64,000 bases of DNA, from positions 5,049,501 through 5,113,500 of the forward strand of contig NZ_CP030059.1 in the NCBI RefSeq assembly GCF_015291745.1. Reading direction: 5' to 3'. A program made the translations under genes and the position numbers. Positions 44,579 to 53,635 of the stretch are shown one piece after another; positions within the stretch are counted from its first letter, which is position 1, and each line of letters starts with the position of its first letter. The DNA is from Bradyrhizobium sp. CCBAU 53351. Lineage in GTDB: Bacteria; Pseudomonadota; Alphaproteobacteria; Rhizobiales; Xanthobacteraceae. The notes under the pieces are model-generated. The model saw only the letters and a list, made by a program, of their open reading frames with translations. It was not told the origin of the DNA and searched no databases.

Positions 44579-44776
44579 TCAGTGTTGCTTGTCGGCGCCT
44601 TCTGGCGCCGAGGAGTTCTGTACGCCGAGGGGAGATCCATCATCGTTACCGTCGTCAACTTCTGGCGGCGCTACATGCTGATGGCTAAGGGCGGACGTCC
44701 ACGCTGATGTCATCGCCGCTATGAGCAGCCGGTTGACGGCCTCAATGACGCGCTCCGCTGCGGACGAGTAGTTCAT
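44579..44776 (-). CDS. Small protein (65 residues)
   Basis: ATG 44776 has an excellent ribosome-binding site (AGGAGGAGG). The product starts MNYSSAAERVIEAVNRLLIAAM, an amphipathic helix, and ends acidic (PEVDDGNDDGSPLG). Unrecognised. It is convergent with the RTX protein gene, 20 bp from its end. The 268 bp upstream (44777-45044) hold no clear gene. Confidence 0.5.
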   Translation of the reverse strand: MNYSSAAERVIEAVNRLLIAAMTSAWTSALSHQHVAPPEVDDGNDDGSPLGVQNSSAPEGADKQH

Positions 44777-45044
44777 GGCCTCCTCCTGCGCTGCCGATTG
44801 CGAACGGCCGAAGCGTAGGACCGCGGCTTGAGCGCAACTGTACGCCACTTCACACCTGCGCGCGTCAACTCATCGCAGTCCCAGAGGGTGCCGCCTGGTT
44901 CGACTGCATCCGCCGCGGGAGTTCGATCGAGTTGCTGGGCGCGCGCTCTCACAACCTTCGGCACGTTGCGGTTCGCGCGCGACTCTGAATCAGATGTGAC
45001 CTCGGCGATGCGAATCGCATTGGTTAGCTTTTGGGGGGTAATCA

Positions 45045-45284
45045 ATGAACGGAGAAGCCGGTTGCATTGTGTGTAGCAGGGCAAGAGCGGTCGTAGCGAT
45101 CGTTCCGATCGCCAGCGGATACGCCCTGAAAACATTTGAGTGCTCCTGTTGCCATAGCACCCTGCAGCTCGTGACTCGCGTCACAGAGGCGCAGCTGATC
45201 AAGCAGCAGCTAGATACTCTTCCTCGGGTGGAGAAGCAGTTGCGCCCGCCTGTTCGCAGGGTGCAACAGGTCTTCGCGATTTAG
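45045..45284 (+). CDS. Small zinc-ribbon-like protein (79 residues)
   Basis: ATG preceded by TTGGGGGG. Two cysteine clusters, CIVC at residues 7-10 and CSCC at residues 33-36, could bind one zinc. The order CxxC-(x)22-CxCC resembles small rhizobial zinc-ribbon proteins of unknown role. It is at the right edge of the non-flagellar segment, upstream of the convergent motE end. Confidence 0.6.
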   Translation: MNGEAGCIVCSRARAVVAIVPIASGYALKTFECSCCHSTLQLVTRVTEAQLIKQQLDTLPRVEKQLRPPVRRVQQVFAI

Positions 45285-45367
45285 GCACGCAAGGCTCTTG
45301 TTGGGCTCCAGTCGAACGACCACGCTGCAACGCGTCCGGTCGCGCTAGCTCTGTTCGCCTTGTGCCC

Positions 45368-46132
45368 TCAATTCGGCTTTTGCGTCGGCTTGCCCTCGAT
45401 CTTGGGCAGCTCGGCGGCCGAGGCGGACTGATCGCCGCCGCCATTGGCGCGGCGGGCCATCTCGACCGTCAGCTTCTCCGCCGCTTCCGGCGACATCAGT
45501 CCCATGATGTCCGACATCTTCCGCGGCGCGATCGCCGAGGCGATCTCGATCAGCACGCCCATCTCGAGGCGGTCGAACACCCGCGCGGCGTCCTTGGGCT
45601 TCATGCCCTCGTACATGGTGACGAGGCCCTTCATGCGCTGGGCTTCGGCGGCCTTCTGCTCGGCCTGCGTCGCGGAGATGCGGGTTTCCACCGCCTTCAT
45701 CTCCTCGACCTTGCCTTCGATGCGCTTCTCGGCCGATTTGAGCAGGCTTTCGCGGATGTCGATCTCGCGCTGACGGGCCTCGATCTCCTGGCGGCGCGCC
45801 TGCAACCGCTCGAGGATCGCGCGCTCGGAGGCCGAGACCTGCGGCTGGCCCTCCTCGACCTTGACCACGGTGCCTTCCGGCTTGGTCTCGGGCGCGGCGG
45901 GCTTCGGTGCCTCCTTCGGCGCGCCATGGGTCGAGCCGGTGATGATCTCGGGTTCCTCGCGGCCGGTCGGGAAGTTCAGGTTCTCCTGCGCCCAGGACTT
46001 CTTGGTCTGGTTCGGCTTGTAGTCGAAGACATAGCCGCCATTGATCACGAGGCCCGCGACCTTCAGCGTGGCGAGGCCAGCGACGGCAACCAGGACGACC
46101 GGAATGACGCGGATGTTACGAAAGGATTTCAT
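45368..46132 (-). CDS. motE: MotE-like flagellar motor chaperone
   Basis: 254 residues: one membrane helix (about 8-28), a linker, a coiled coil (about 100-165; ERAILERLQARRQEIEARQREID) and a C-terminal MgtE-N-like domain (YEGMKPKDAARVFDRLEMGVL). This is the architecture of rhizobial MotE, which in Sinorhizobium stabilises MotC. The last gene of the fliL-fliM run, 25 bp after the DUF6468-like gene. The symbol rests on architecture. Confidence 0.85.
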   Translation of the reverse strand: MKSFRNIRVIPVVLVAVAGLATLKVAGLVINGGYVFDYKPNQTKKSWAQENLNFPTGREEPEIITGSTHGAPKEAPKPAAPETKPEGTVVKVEEGQPQVSASERAILERLQARRQEIEARQREIDIRESLLKSAEKRIEGKVEEMKAVETRISATQAEQKAAEAQRMKGLVTMYEGMKPKDAARVFDRLEMGVLIEIASAIAPRKMSDIMGLMSPEAAEKLTVEMARRANGGGDQSASAAELPKIEGKPTQKPN

Positions 46133-46157
46133 ATCCTGGCTTCATGCGGCAAGGATT

Positions 46158-46604
46158 TCATGCGGCAAGCCCGTTGGATCGCCGGCGCTCGGAGAAGGCT
46201 TCGGCGGCCGCCGCCACCGCCTTCGCCGTCGATGGCTTGGCTGCGGGCGCGACGACCGTTTCGGGGCCGGCGACGGGGCGCGCGGCGATCGCGATCTTGG
46301 ACAGCCGCCGCACCACGTTGTCGGCTTCGCCGAGCTGCTTGTGGAGCTGGTCCGACATCTGCGTCGCCGCGGCGAGCTGGCTGCCGAGGTTCTCGTTGAC
46401 GTCGCGCACGGCGAGCTTCAGCCCGCCGATCGCGCGCTCGGCGATCTCTGTCGCCGTGATCAACTCGCCGATCACCGCCTTCAGCGAATGCTCGTCCGCC
46501 TTCAGCCGCGTCAGCCGCTTGTTGAGCATGACGCAATAGACGATCGTCAGCATCAGCAGGATAGCCACCAGCGTCTCGATCGCCATTCCCAGGGAGTGGT
46601 TCAT
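46158..46604 (-). CDS. DUF6468-like membrane protein
   Basis: 148 residues. A membrane helix (about 5-25; IETLVAILLMLTIVYCVML) is followed by a coiled coil (RLTRLKADEHSLKAVIGELI onward to about residue 100) and an alanine-rich tail. It overlaps the fliM stop by 4 bp (ATGA), so it is translated with FliM. Proteins of this form (DUF6468) are found next to fliM and motE in rhizobia; I know of no assigned function. A part in motor assembly is inferred. Confidence 0.8.
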   Translation of the reverse strand: MNHSLGMAIETLVAILLMLTIVYCVMLNKRLTRLKADEHSLKAVIGELITATEIAERAIGGLKLAVRDVNENLGSQLAAATQMSDQLHKQLGEADNVVRRLSKIAIAARPVAGPETVVAPAAKPSTAKAVAAAAEAFSERRRSNGLAA

Positions 46605-47803
46605 GGGGCCTCCATCATCTTGTTCTGCTCGTCCACCTTCTCGAACATCGCAAGTGTCGTACTTGGCTTGCGCAAGGGTTTCGTCACGCGGATCGCGACG
46701 CGGTCGCCGACCCGGCCCATCCGCCCCTCGGTCAGCGTGACGTCGCCGCAGCGCACGGTGACGTTGGCATCCGCACGCATGTCCAGCGGCAGCGTGTCGC
46801 CGACCTTGAGCCGCATCAGCTGCTTGAGCGGGATGTCGGCCTCGTAGAGCACGGCATCGACGGCGATCTCGGCCTGCACGATCTCGGTGGCGAAATGGCC
46901 TTCCCAGACCGGGTCGCGGCCGAATTTTTCGCCCATGAACATCTGGAGCAGGACGCCCCGGATCGGCTCGATGGTCGCGTAAGGCAGCAGCAGTTCGATG
47001 TTGCCGCCGCGGTCTTCCATGTCGATGCGCAGGCGCACCAGGATCGCGGCATTGGCGGGACGGCTGATCGCGGCGAAACGCGGGTTGGTCTCGAGCCGGT
47101 CGATCGTGAAGGTCACCGGCGACAGCGGCCGGAACGCCTGCTCGGCGTCGGCCAGCACCACCTCGACCAGCCGCTTGACCAGCTCGGTCTCGATCGTGGT
47201 GTAGGGCCGGCCCTCGATGCGGAGCTGGCTGGTGCCGCGGCGGCCGCCGAGCAGCACGTCGATCATCGAATAGATCAGGTTGGAATCGACCGTCGCCATG
47301 CCGAAGTTTTCCCACTCCTCGGCCTTGAAGACGGTGAGGACGGCGGGCAGCGGGATCGAATTCATGTAGTCGCCGAAGCGCACCGAGGTGATGCGGTCGA
47401 GCGAGACTTCGACGTTGTCGGAGGTGAAATTGCGCAAGGACGTCGTCATCAACCGCACCAGGCGGTCGAAGACGATTTCGAGCATCGGCAGACGCTCGTA
47501 GGAGACCATCGCCGAATCGATGATGGCGCGAATGCCGGAATGGTCGTCGAGCGTGACGTCGCCGACGGTGAAGCCGAGGAGATTGTCGATCTCCTCCTGC
47601 GACAGCACCCGCTCGCCGGAGTTCTTGCCGCTGCCGAGGTCGCGGCTGCCGTCCTCGACCATGGCCGCCCATTGCAGGGCCATGGTCTCCGACAATTCAT
47701 TTTCGGCGGCAGCCTTTGCGGCCTCCGCGGGATCCTCGGAATCGAGCGACGCCTCCCATTGGGCGGCAATCGCATCCTGGTCCATTTGCTCGTTGCCGGC
47801 CAT
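46601..47803 (-). CDS. fliM: FliM, flagellar motor switch protein
   Basis: 400 residues, longer than the enteric protein because of an acidic N-terminal region of about 60 residues. LSQEEIDNLLGF (residues 66-77) is the CheY-binding motif. The middle CheC-like domain (YERLPMLEIVFDRLVRLMTTSLRN) and the C-terminal SpoA domain (KVGDTLPLDMRADANVTVRCGDV) follow. FliM is the switch protein of the C ring. It lies 30 bp after fliL. Confidence 0.96.
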   Translation of the reverse strand: MAGNEQMDQDAIAAQWEASLDSEDPAEAAKAAAENELSETMALQWAAMVEDGSRDLGSGKNSGERVLSQEEIDNLLGFTVGDVTLDDHSGIRAIIDSAMVSYERLPMLEIVFDRLVRLMTTSLRNFTSDNVEVSLDRITSVRFGDYMNSIPLPAVLTVFKAEEWENFGMATVDSNLIYSMIDVLLGGRRGTSQLRIEGRPYTTIETELVKRLVEVVLADAEQAFRPLSPVTFTIDRLETNPRFAAISRPANAAILVRLRIDMEDRGGNIELLLPYATIEPIRGVLLQMFMGEKFGRDPVWEGHFATEIVQAEIAVDAVLYEADIPLKQLMRLKVGDTLPLDMRADANVTVRCGDVTLTEGRMGRVGDRVAIRVTKPLRKPSTTLAMFEKVDEQNKMMEAP

Positions 47804-47833
47804 GACGCTAGCCCATTGCCTCCCGCAGCGCCA

Positions 47834-48334
47834 TCACTGGACCACGACTTCCTTGAACAGCACCGCGCTGACCTGAATCGGGGCGACCGCCGCGTTGACG
47901 CGCTTGGTCAGCTCCTCCTTGAGGCGGAAGATGCCGGCGGAACCGTTGAGGTCGGAGGGGCGCAGCTCGCGCACATAGGTCTGGAAGATGTCGGTGACGC
48001 GCGGCATCGTCGGCTTGATCGCCTCGATTTGCTTCTCTTCCTTCAGCTCCAGCACGATCTTCAGCCGCAGATATTGCACGCGCTCGCCCGGCGCACCGGC
48101 GAGGTTGACCATCATGTCGGGGACGTCGACGAAGGCCGGCGGCTTCGGCGGCGGCGCGGCCTCGGCATGATGCTCGTCGTCGCCGTGGCGGAAGAAGAAG
48201 AACCAGGTCGCAGCACCGCCGCCGAGGATTGCGAGCAGGCCGACGGCCATGATGATGAGCTTCAGCTTGTTCTTGGGCGGAGCGGCTTCCGCGCCTTCGG
48301 CGGCTGCGCCGCCTTCTGCTTCATTCTCTGCCAT
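47834..48334 (-). CDS. fliL: FliL, flagellar basal-body-associated protein
   Basis: 166 residues with one membrane helix (about 24-46) after an acidic, alanine-rich leader, then the periplasmic FliL domain (FVDVPDMMVNLAGAPGERVQYLRLKIVLEL and the terminal VNAAVAPIQVSAVLFKEVVVQ). FliL strengthens stator function. First gene of the fliL-fliM-(DUF6468)-motE run. The 378-bp region upstream is shared with flgF. Confidence 0.94.
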   Translation of the reverse strand: MAENEAEGGAAAEGAEAAPPKNKLKLIIMAVGLLAILGGGAATWFFFFRHGDDEHHAEAAPPPKPPAFVDVPDMMVNLAGAPGERVQYLRLKIVLELKEEKQIEAIKPTMPRVTDIFQTYVRELRPSDLNGSAGIFRLKEELTKRVNAAVAPIQVSAVLFKEVVVQ

Positions 48335-48451
48335 GGTCGCCGCGCCCGGATCTCTGAAAGGGGTCGAAAGAGCGAAGCCTCAAGACAGTGACGCGATACA
48401 AATGCCCCGGCGCAATGCGCTCCTCTTCATGGCAAACGCTACGGTAATAAT

Positions 48452-48600
48452 GGTTAACGGAATCTTTCAATTGGGCTTCCGCTAGGAAAAATCTGCCGGG
48501 CAGACATGGCTAACAGAACCTTTCTGCCGCCCTCCCGGACCCCTCGAAAATCGCCAAACAATTGAAATAACACAATTTTCCGAGTTGGCACGGCTTTCGC
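48452..48600 (+). promoter_or_regulatory. fliL/flgF region: sigma-54 promoter and upstream sites
   Basis: TTGGCACG-N4-TCGC at 48585-48600 matches a sigma-54 promoter (TTGGCACG-N4-TTGC) with one change, 112 bp before the flgF ATG. About 85 bp upstream, TCTGCC-G-GGCAGA (48487-48499) is an FlbD-type repeat. TTAA-N7-TTTC at 48452-48466 is a half-conserved CtrA box. The rest of 48335-48712 shows no gene. Confidence 0.65.
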
Positions 48601-48712
48601 TGAGAGAGGGCCGAGACCCCAAGGTTTGGGAGAACCTGAAGGTCTCGTTCACGGGGGCGGCCAAGGCGCTTGGGAGAGCGAAATGGCAGGCCTCACTCAG
48701 GGGAGATTTCCG

Positions 48713-49474
48713 ATGCAGAACGCGCTTCTGATCGGCCTGTCACGGCAGATGACGTTGGAACGGCAGATGGATGTCATCGCCAACAACGTCGCCAATGCCA
48801 ACACCAACGGCTTCAAGGCCGATCATTCGCAGTTCGAGGAGTTTCTCAACTCGAACGCACGCGAGGACAATTTCATCGGCGCCGACCGCCGGGTCTCCTA
48901 TGTGCAGGACCGCGGCACCTTCCGCGACGTCGGCCCGGGGCCGATGGAGATGACCAAGAACCCGCTCGACATGGCGATCAGCGGCGACGCCTATTTCGCC
49001 GTGCAGGTCAATGGCGGCGAGCGCTACACCCGCGACGGCAAGTTCTCGCTCAACTCGACCGGCCAGCTCGTGACCTCCGACGGCAACCTCGTGCTCGGCA
49101 CCGGTGGCCCGATCACCTTCCAGCCGACCGACCACGACATCAACATCGCCCCCGACGGCACCATCACGGTGCTCGAGGGCACGGCGAAGACCGACTCGAT
49201 CCGCGGCAAGATCAAGATGGTGTCGTTCGACAATCCGGCCAAGCTGACCAAGCTCGGCGCCAATCTCTATGACACCGGCTCCGCGACCGTGCAGCCCGCC
49301 ACCAAGTCCACCGTGGAGCAGGGTTACATCGAGAAGTCGAACGTGAATTCGGTCGGCGAGATGACCCGCATGGTCGAAGTCATGCGCAGCTACACCGCCA
49401 TCGCCAATCTGCTGCAGCAGCAGAGCGACCTCCACAAATCGGCGATCGAAAAGCTCGCCGACGTTCCGGCCTGA
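48713..49474 (+). CDS. flgF: FlgF, proximal rod protein
   Basis: 253 residues. The axial-protein N-terminus (LERQMDVIANNVANANTNGFK) and C-terminus (VEVMRSYTAIANLLQQQSDL) are present, with the middle GDAYFAVQVNGGERYTRDGKF. ATG 48713 has GGGGAGA seven bases upstream; the open frame further up lacks both signal and homology. First gene of flgF-flgG-flgA-flgH. Confidence 0.95.
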   Translation: MQNALLIGLSRQMTLERQMDVIANNVANANTNGFKADHSQFEEFLNSNAREDNFIGADRRVSYVQDRGTFRDVGPGPMEMTKNPLDMAISGDAYFAVQVNGGERYTRDGKFSLNSTGQLVTSDGNLVLGTGGPITFQPTDHDINIAPDGTITVLEGTAKTDSIRGKIKMVSFDNPAKLTKLGANLYDTGSATVQPATKSTVEQGYIEKSNVNSVGEMTRMVEVMRSYTAIANLLQQQSDLHKSAIEKLADVPA

Positions 49475-49490
49475 TTGAGGGAGAACTGAG

Positions 49491-50279
49491 ATGCAGGCAC
49501 TTCACACCGCAGCGACCGGAATGGCGGCACAGGAACTCAACGTTCAGGTGATCTCCAACAACATCGCCAACCTGCGCACCACCGGCTTCAAGAAGCAGAC
49601 CGCGGCATTCCAGGATCTGATCTACGAGCACGTGCGCCGCGTCGGCGCGCAGGCCTCGGACCAGGGCACCATCCTGCCCGTCGGCGTCGACATCGGCGGC
49701 GGCGTCAAGACCGTCGGCACGCCGCGCAGCATGACGCAGGGCACGCTGTCGCAGACCGGCAACGATCTCGACCTTGCGATCTCGGGCGAAGGCTTTTTCA
49801 AGATCCTGATGCCCGACGGCAGCTACCAGTACACCCGCGACGGCACCTTCCAGATGGACAATCAGGGCCGCGTCGTCACTGCGCAGGGCAACCCGGTGCA
49901 GCCGACGATCACGATCCCGCAAAACGCCTCGGGCCTCACGGTCAACGTGCAGGGCCAGGTTTCGGTGACGCTGCCGGGCTCGTCGACCTCCACCATCCAG
50001 GGCCAGCTCGGCCTGACCCGCTTCATCAACAAGGCGGGCCTGCAGCCGGTCGGCAACAATCAGTTCGTCGAGACGCCCTCCTCCGGCCCGCCCCAGGACG
50101 GCACGGCGAGCGCGGAAGGCTACGGGAACATCACGCAAGGCAGCCTCGAGCAGGCCAATGTCGACGTCGTGTCGGAGATGAGCGACCTGATCGCCGCCCA
50201 GCGCGCCTACGAGATGAACGCCAAGGTGATCAGCGCCGCCGACCAGATGATGCAATCGACCACGGCGCTGTTCCGCTGA
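49491..50279 (+). CDS. flgG: FlgG, distal rod protein
   Basis: 262 residues, the standard length. The N-terminus MQALHTAATGMAAQELNVQV, the YTRDGTFQMDNQGRVVTAQG loop and the ending EMNAKVISAADQMMQSTTAL are the FlgG signature. It forms the distal rod that spans to the outer membrane. It follows flgF by 16 bp. Confidence 0.97.
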   Translation: MQALHTAATGMAAQELNVQVISNNIANLRTTGFKKQTAAFQDLIYEHVRRVGAQASDQGTILPVGVDIGGGVKTVGTPRSMTQGTLSQTGNDLDLAISGEGFFKILMPDGSYQYTRDGTFQMDNQGRVVTAQGNPVQPTITIPQNASGLTVNVQGQVSVTLPGSSTSTIQGQLGLTRFINKAGLQPVGNNQFVETPSSGPPQDGTASAEGYGNITQGSLEQANVDVVSEMSDLIAAQRAYEMNAKVISAADQMMQSTTALFR

Positions 50280-50309
50280 GGCCAAGTCTGAAGCAATGAC
50301 ACTGAAGCA

Positions 50310-51449
50310 ATGACGATGATCCGCGCCACACTCGCCACGATCTCCACCCTGCTCGCGCTGGCCTTGCCGGCAGCCGCCGCGGACGATTTCATCGCCTCGC
50401 CGACACTGCGCGCAAGCGTCACCGTGACCTCGGACGTGGTGCGGGTCGGCGATCTCATCGACAATGCCGGATCGGCCGCGCTGATCCCGGTCTACCGCTC
50501 GCCCGATCTCGGCACCACCGGCGCGCTGCCGGTCGCGCACGTCCTGAGCGTGCTCCGTGCCAAGCAGGTGATCGGCGTGATGACCGGCGACATCAAGGAG
50601 GTCCAGGTCACCCGCCTCGCCCGCACGCTCGCGAGCAAGGATATCGAGAACGCGGTCGCTTCGGCACTCGAGCGCCGCTTCGGCCTCGGGGACGCCGCCA
50701 ACATCACCGTCACGTTCGACCGCGGCGGTGCCGAAATGCGGCTGGATGCCTCCAACAGCGGCGCGCTGCAGCCGGTCGCGACCCGCTACGACGCGCGCAG
50801 CGGCCGCTTCGACATCGCCTTCGAGATCGCCAACGACAACAATCCGAGCCCGACCAAGCTGCGCTTCTCGGGCACCGCGATCGAAACGGTGGAAGTGGCC
50901 GTGCTGACGCGCGACATCGACCGTACCGACACGCTGAAGGCCTCCGACGTCGCGCTGGAGCGCCGGCCGAAGGCCGAGGTCACCGGCGAGCCGGCCTCGC
51001 GCGATCGCAGCGTCGGCATGCAGCTGCGCCGGGCGATGCGGGCGGGCACGCCGCTTCGTGCCGCCGACGTCGTCAAGCCCGATTTCGTTGTGCGCGACCA
51101 GGCCGTGACCGTCATCTTCCAGGCGCCGGGCCTCTACCTCACCACACGCGGCAAGGCGATCGAGAGCGGCGCCGAGGGCGACACCGTCAGCGTCCTCAAT
51201 CTGCAATCCAAGCGCACCCTGACCGGGGTCGTCACCGGCCGTGGCCAGGTGACGATCCAGGGCGCGAGCCAGTCCGCGCCGATGGCGCCCGCGGTCGAGC
51301 AGACCTCCTCGCTCAAGCGCGATGAAGCGCCGGCCCCCGTCGACACCGCAGCACTCCTGCGGAACCTGGTGCAGGCCCCCGCCTCGCCCGCCCAGATCGC
51401 AGAAGCCCAGATCCCGCAAGCTCGCGTCTCGCAAGCTCAAGCAAAGTAA
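50310..51449 (+). CDS. flgA: FlgA, P-ring assembly chaperone
   Basis: 379 residues with a signal peptide (cleavage near PAAAAD). The SAF-domain region at the C-terminus (LTRDIDRTDTLKASDVALER and GTPLRAADVVKPDFVVRDQAV) marks FlgA. It helps FlgI polymerise in the periplasm. It is longer than enteric FlgA (about 220 residues) because of an extra N-terminal domain, usual in alphaproteobacteria, and an alanine/glutamine-rich tail. ATGs at 50310 and 50316 are both possible. Confidence 0.92.
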   Translation: MTMIRATLATISTLLALALPAAAADDFIASPTLRASVTVTSDVVRVGDLIDNAGSAALIPVYRSPDLGTTGALPVAHVLSVLRAKQVIGVMTGDIKEVQVTRLARTLASKDIENAVASALERRFGLGDAANITVTFDRGGAEMRLDASNSGALQPVATRYDARSGRFDIAFEIANDNNPSPTKLRFSGTAIETVEVAVLTRDIDRTDTLKASDVALERRPKAEVTGEPASRDRSVGMQLRRAMRAGTPLRAADVVKPDFVVRDQAVTVIFQAPGLYLTTRGKAIESGAEGDTVSVLNLQSKRTLTGVVTGRGQVTIQGASQSAPMAPAVEQTSSLKRDEAPAPVDTAALLRNLVQAPASPAQIAEAQIPQARVSQAQAK

Positions 51450-51458
51450 GAGTTCGTC

Positions 51459-52223
51459 ATGTCCTCGTTCAGTTCGGCTTACCGTCTTCGTCGCATCGCG
51501 ATCTGTGCCCTGCTGCTGACCTCCTGCGCGCTGGGCGGCTGCTCCTCGATCGACCGCCTGTCGCAGATCGGCGAGCAGCCGAAGCTGTCGGCGATTGACA
51601 ATCCGACGACGCAGCCCGGCTACAAGCCGGTGCAGATGCCGATGCCGAAGCCGGAAGTCGCCTCCTACAATCCGAACTCGCTGTGGCGCAACGGCAGCCG
51701 CGCCTTCTTCAAGGACCAGCGCGCCCGCCAGGTCGGCGACCTCCTGACCGTGACGGTCAACATCACGGACAAGGCCAACATCGCCAACGAGACCCAGCGC
51801 AGCCGCACCAATTCGGAAGATTCCGGCATCACCGACTTCATCGGCGCCAAGACGCTCGGCGCGCAGGCGCAAAAAGTGCTGCCCGGTCGCATCCTCACGG
51901 CGGACTCCTCCGCCTCCAGCGACGGCAAGGGCTCGGTCAACCGTACGGAAGCCTTGCAGACCAACGTCGCCGCGGTCGTCACCCAAGTGCTGCCGAACGG
52001 CAATCTCGTGGTCGAGGGCAAGCAGGAGATCCGCGTCAACTACGAGATCCGCGAGCTCGTGGTCGCCGGCATCGTCCGCCCCGAGGACATCCAGAGCGAC
52101 AACACCATCGATTCCACCAAGATCGCGCAGGCCCGCATCGCCTATGGCGGCCGCGGCCAGATCATGGACGTGCAGCAGCCGCGCTACGGCCAGCAAGTCA
52201 TGGACGTGCTGCTGCCCTTCTAA
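51459..52223 (+). CDS. flgH: FlgH, L-ring lipoprotein
   Basis: 254 residues. The lipobox LGGC sets the lipidated cysteine at about residue 27. The mature protein shows the FlgH pattern NSLWRNGSRAFFKDQRARQVGD followed by a C-terminal beta domain (VLPNGNLVVEGKQEIRVN). It builds the L ring in the outer membrane. It follows flgA by 9 bp and is followed by a terminator. Confidence 0.96.
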   Translation: MSSFSSAYRLRRIAICALLLTSCALGGCSSIDRLSQIGEQPKLSAIDNPTTQPGYKPVQMPMPKPEVASYNPNSLWRNGSRAFFKDQRARQVGDLLTVTVNITDKANIANETQRSRTNSEDSGITDFIGAKTLGAQAQKVLPGRILTADSSASSDGKGSVNRTEALQTNVAAVVTQVLPNGNLVVEGKQEIRVNYEIRELVVAGIVRPEDIQSDNTIDSTKIAQARIAYGGRGQIMDVQQPRYGQQVMDVLLPF

Positions 52224-52281
52224 ATTCTCCCGAGCTCCCACATCGTGTTCGCGAACCTAGGCGCGAACGACGATGTACAAC

Positions 52282-52325
52282 GCGGCCCTCGCTAGCTCCC
52301 CTGGCGAGGGCCGCATGTATTTTGA
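52282..52325 (+). terminator. Terminator after flgH
   Basis: GCGGCCCTCGC (52282-52292) pairs perfectly with GCGAGGGCCGC (52304-52314), followed by ATGTATTTTG. The T-tract is weak but the stem is strong, and the position, 59 bp past flgH, fits the end of flgF-G-A-H. Confidence 0.7.
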
Positions 52326-52413
52326 GCAGTGGTCATCGCGCGGTCGCAGGTCCGGCCCGTATATCGACGCGGCTGCGCCGACTCCGCAATGACGCCGAAG
52401 CGACTTCTGCCCC

Positions 52414-53193
52414 TCAGGTAAACTCCGCCTCCACCACGCCGAGCCCGTCCAGCTCCATCCGCACCTTGTCGCCGGCCTTCAGCCACAGCGTCTTGACCAG
52501 GCTGCCGGTGAGCACGAGCTGCCCCGCGTGCAGTCCCTTGCCCTCGGCGGCGAGATGGTTGGCGAGCCAGGCGAGCGCGTTGTGGGGATGGCCGAGCACG
52601 TCGGCGCCGGTGCCCTGGCTGACCTCCTCGCCGTTGACGATGGCGCGGCCCTTGACCGCCTTCAGGTCCGGCACGGACGAGCGCGGAACCGACGGGCCCA
52701 GCACGCAGCCGGCGGCGAAGAAATCGTCGGCGATCAGGGTCGGGGCGCCCATGGTCTCCCACTTCACATAGCGGTCGTCGACGATCTCGATGGCGGGCTG
52801 ATAGCTTTCAACGGCCTCGCCGACCCATTCGGCCGTGAACGGCGCCTCGCCGGCGGCAAGGTCGCGCTTCAGCCGGACCGCGATCTCGCATTCAACGCCG
52901 ACCCGGACATAGTTCGAGGCGGCGAGCTTGGCCCCGCTGTCATGCACGCCCTTCTGGAACACGCCGCCGCCACAGGGGTGGGGGATGCCGATATAGTCCT
53001 GCATCACCTGGCTGGTGCAGCCGATCTTGTAGCCGACCAGCGGCCCGGCATGCGCCAGCAGCAGATCATGCAGCGCACGCTGGACCTGATAGCCTTCGGC
53101 TTCATCCCTCGGCGGACGTTCCAGCGCCGCAAGCGGCGCATGGTTGCGGCGCGCCAGCGCGATTGCCTTCGCGGCTGCGAGAATCTTGTCCAT
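52414..53193 (-). CDS. 2-keto-4-pentenoate hydratase family protein
   Basis: 259 residues of the FAH/MhpD fold. LVGYKIGCTSQVMQDYIG, EIAVRLKRDL and the later GADVLGHPHNALAWLANHLA with LVLTGSLVKTLW are typical of 2-oxopent-4-dienoate hydratases, which add water to dienoates in meta-cleavage pathways. The acidic metal ligands are in ECEIAV. No other aromatic-degradation gene is nearby, so the substrate is open. It interrupts the flagellar cluster. Confidence 0.87.
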   Translation of the reverse strand: MDKILAAAKAIALARRNHAPLAALERPPRDEAEGYQVQRALHDLLLAHAGPLVGYKIGCTSQVMQDYIGIPHPCGGGVFQKGVHDSGAKLAASNYVRVGVECEIAVRLKRDLAAGEAPFTAEWVGEAVESYQPAIEIVDDRYVKWETMGAPTLIADDFFAAGCVLGPSVPRSSVPDLKAVKGRAIVNGEEVSQGTGADVLGHPHNALAWLANHLAAEGKGLHAGQLVLTGSLVKTLWLKAGDKVRMELDGLGVVEAEFT

Positions 53194-53635
53194 CGGCGCC
53201 GCCTCCCACGCTACGCAATTGTGGGCGACACTTCAGCATTCCAACCCGGGCCTGACAAGCGCCGCTCGGCGCTCGGCCGGGTCGATTACGGGGGGAGCCC
53301 GCCGCTTAAGAAAAAATTGAGTTGGTCCGGTCTTTATGGAGCCACGCGGCAGGTCTACGCGCCCGCGCGGTACGAGATCCCTGATTGCAGCGATGCGTGA
53401 AGCCGCTGCGCCGCCGTCTCAAGATGCCGGTCGATCTCCTTGATGCGACTCGCAAAACGGCCCGCACCTGAAGTGAAAGCTTTTTCTCATGCGAACTCAC
53501 GTGAGCACGGAGGATTTGACTCTAGCCCATTGATCGCGATTCATTTTTCGCGATCAAACCAACCGTCGTCACACGATAGGGGCGTTGTGGCACAGGGAAC
53601 GCGCCACAACGCTGAGAGCAACGAGATCCCGTCCC
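53194..53635. other. 442-bp intergenic stretch, no gene recognised
   Basis: The stretch separates the hydratase start from the dioxygenase end. A minus-strand frame around 53350-53480 reads RIKEIDRHLETAAQRLHASL before a stop but has no usable start codon. It may be a decayed short gene. No terminator or operator was identified. Confidence 0.4.

Noticed and set aside
48391..48406. A minus-strand GGGGCAT-N5-TCGC as a sigma-54 promoter for fliL
   Set aside because: Position is plausible but the -24 element departs too far from TTGGCAC to support a call.
49380..52241. A 953-codon minus-strand open frame opposite flgG, flgA and flgH
   Set aside because: Shadow of the real flagellar genes; no motif or start signal.
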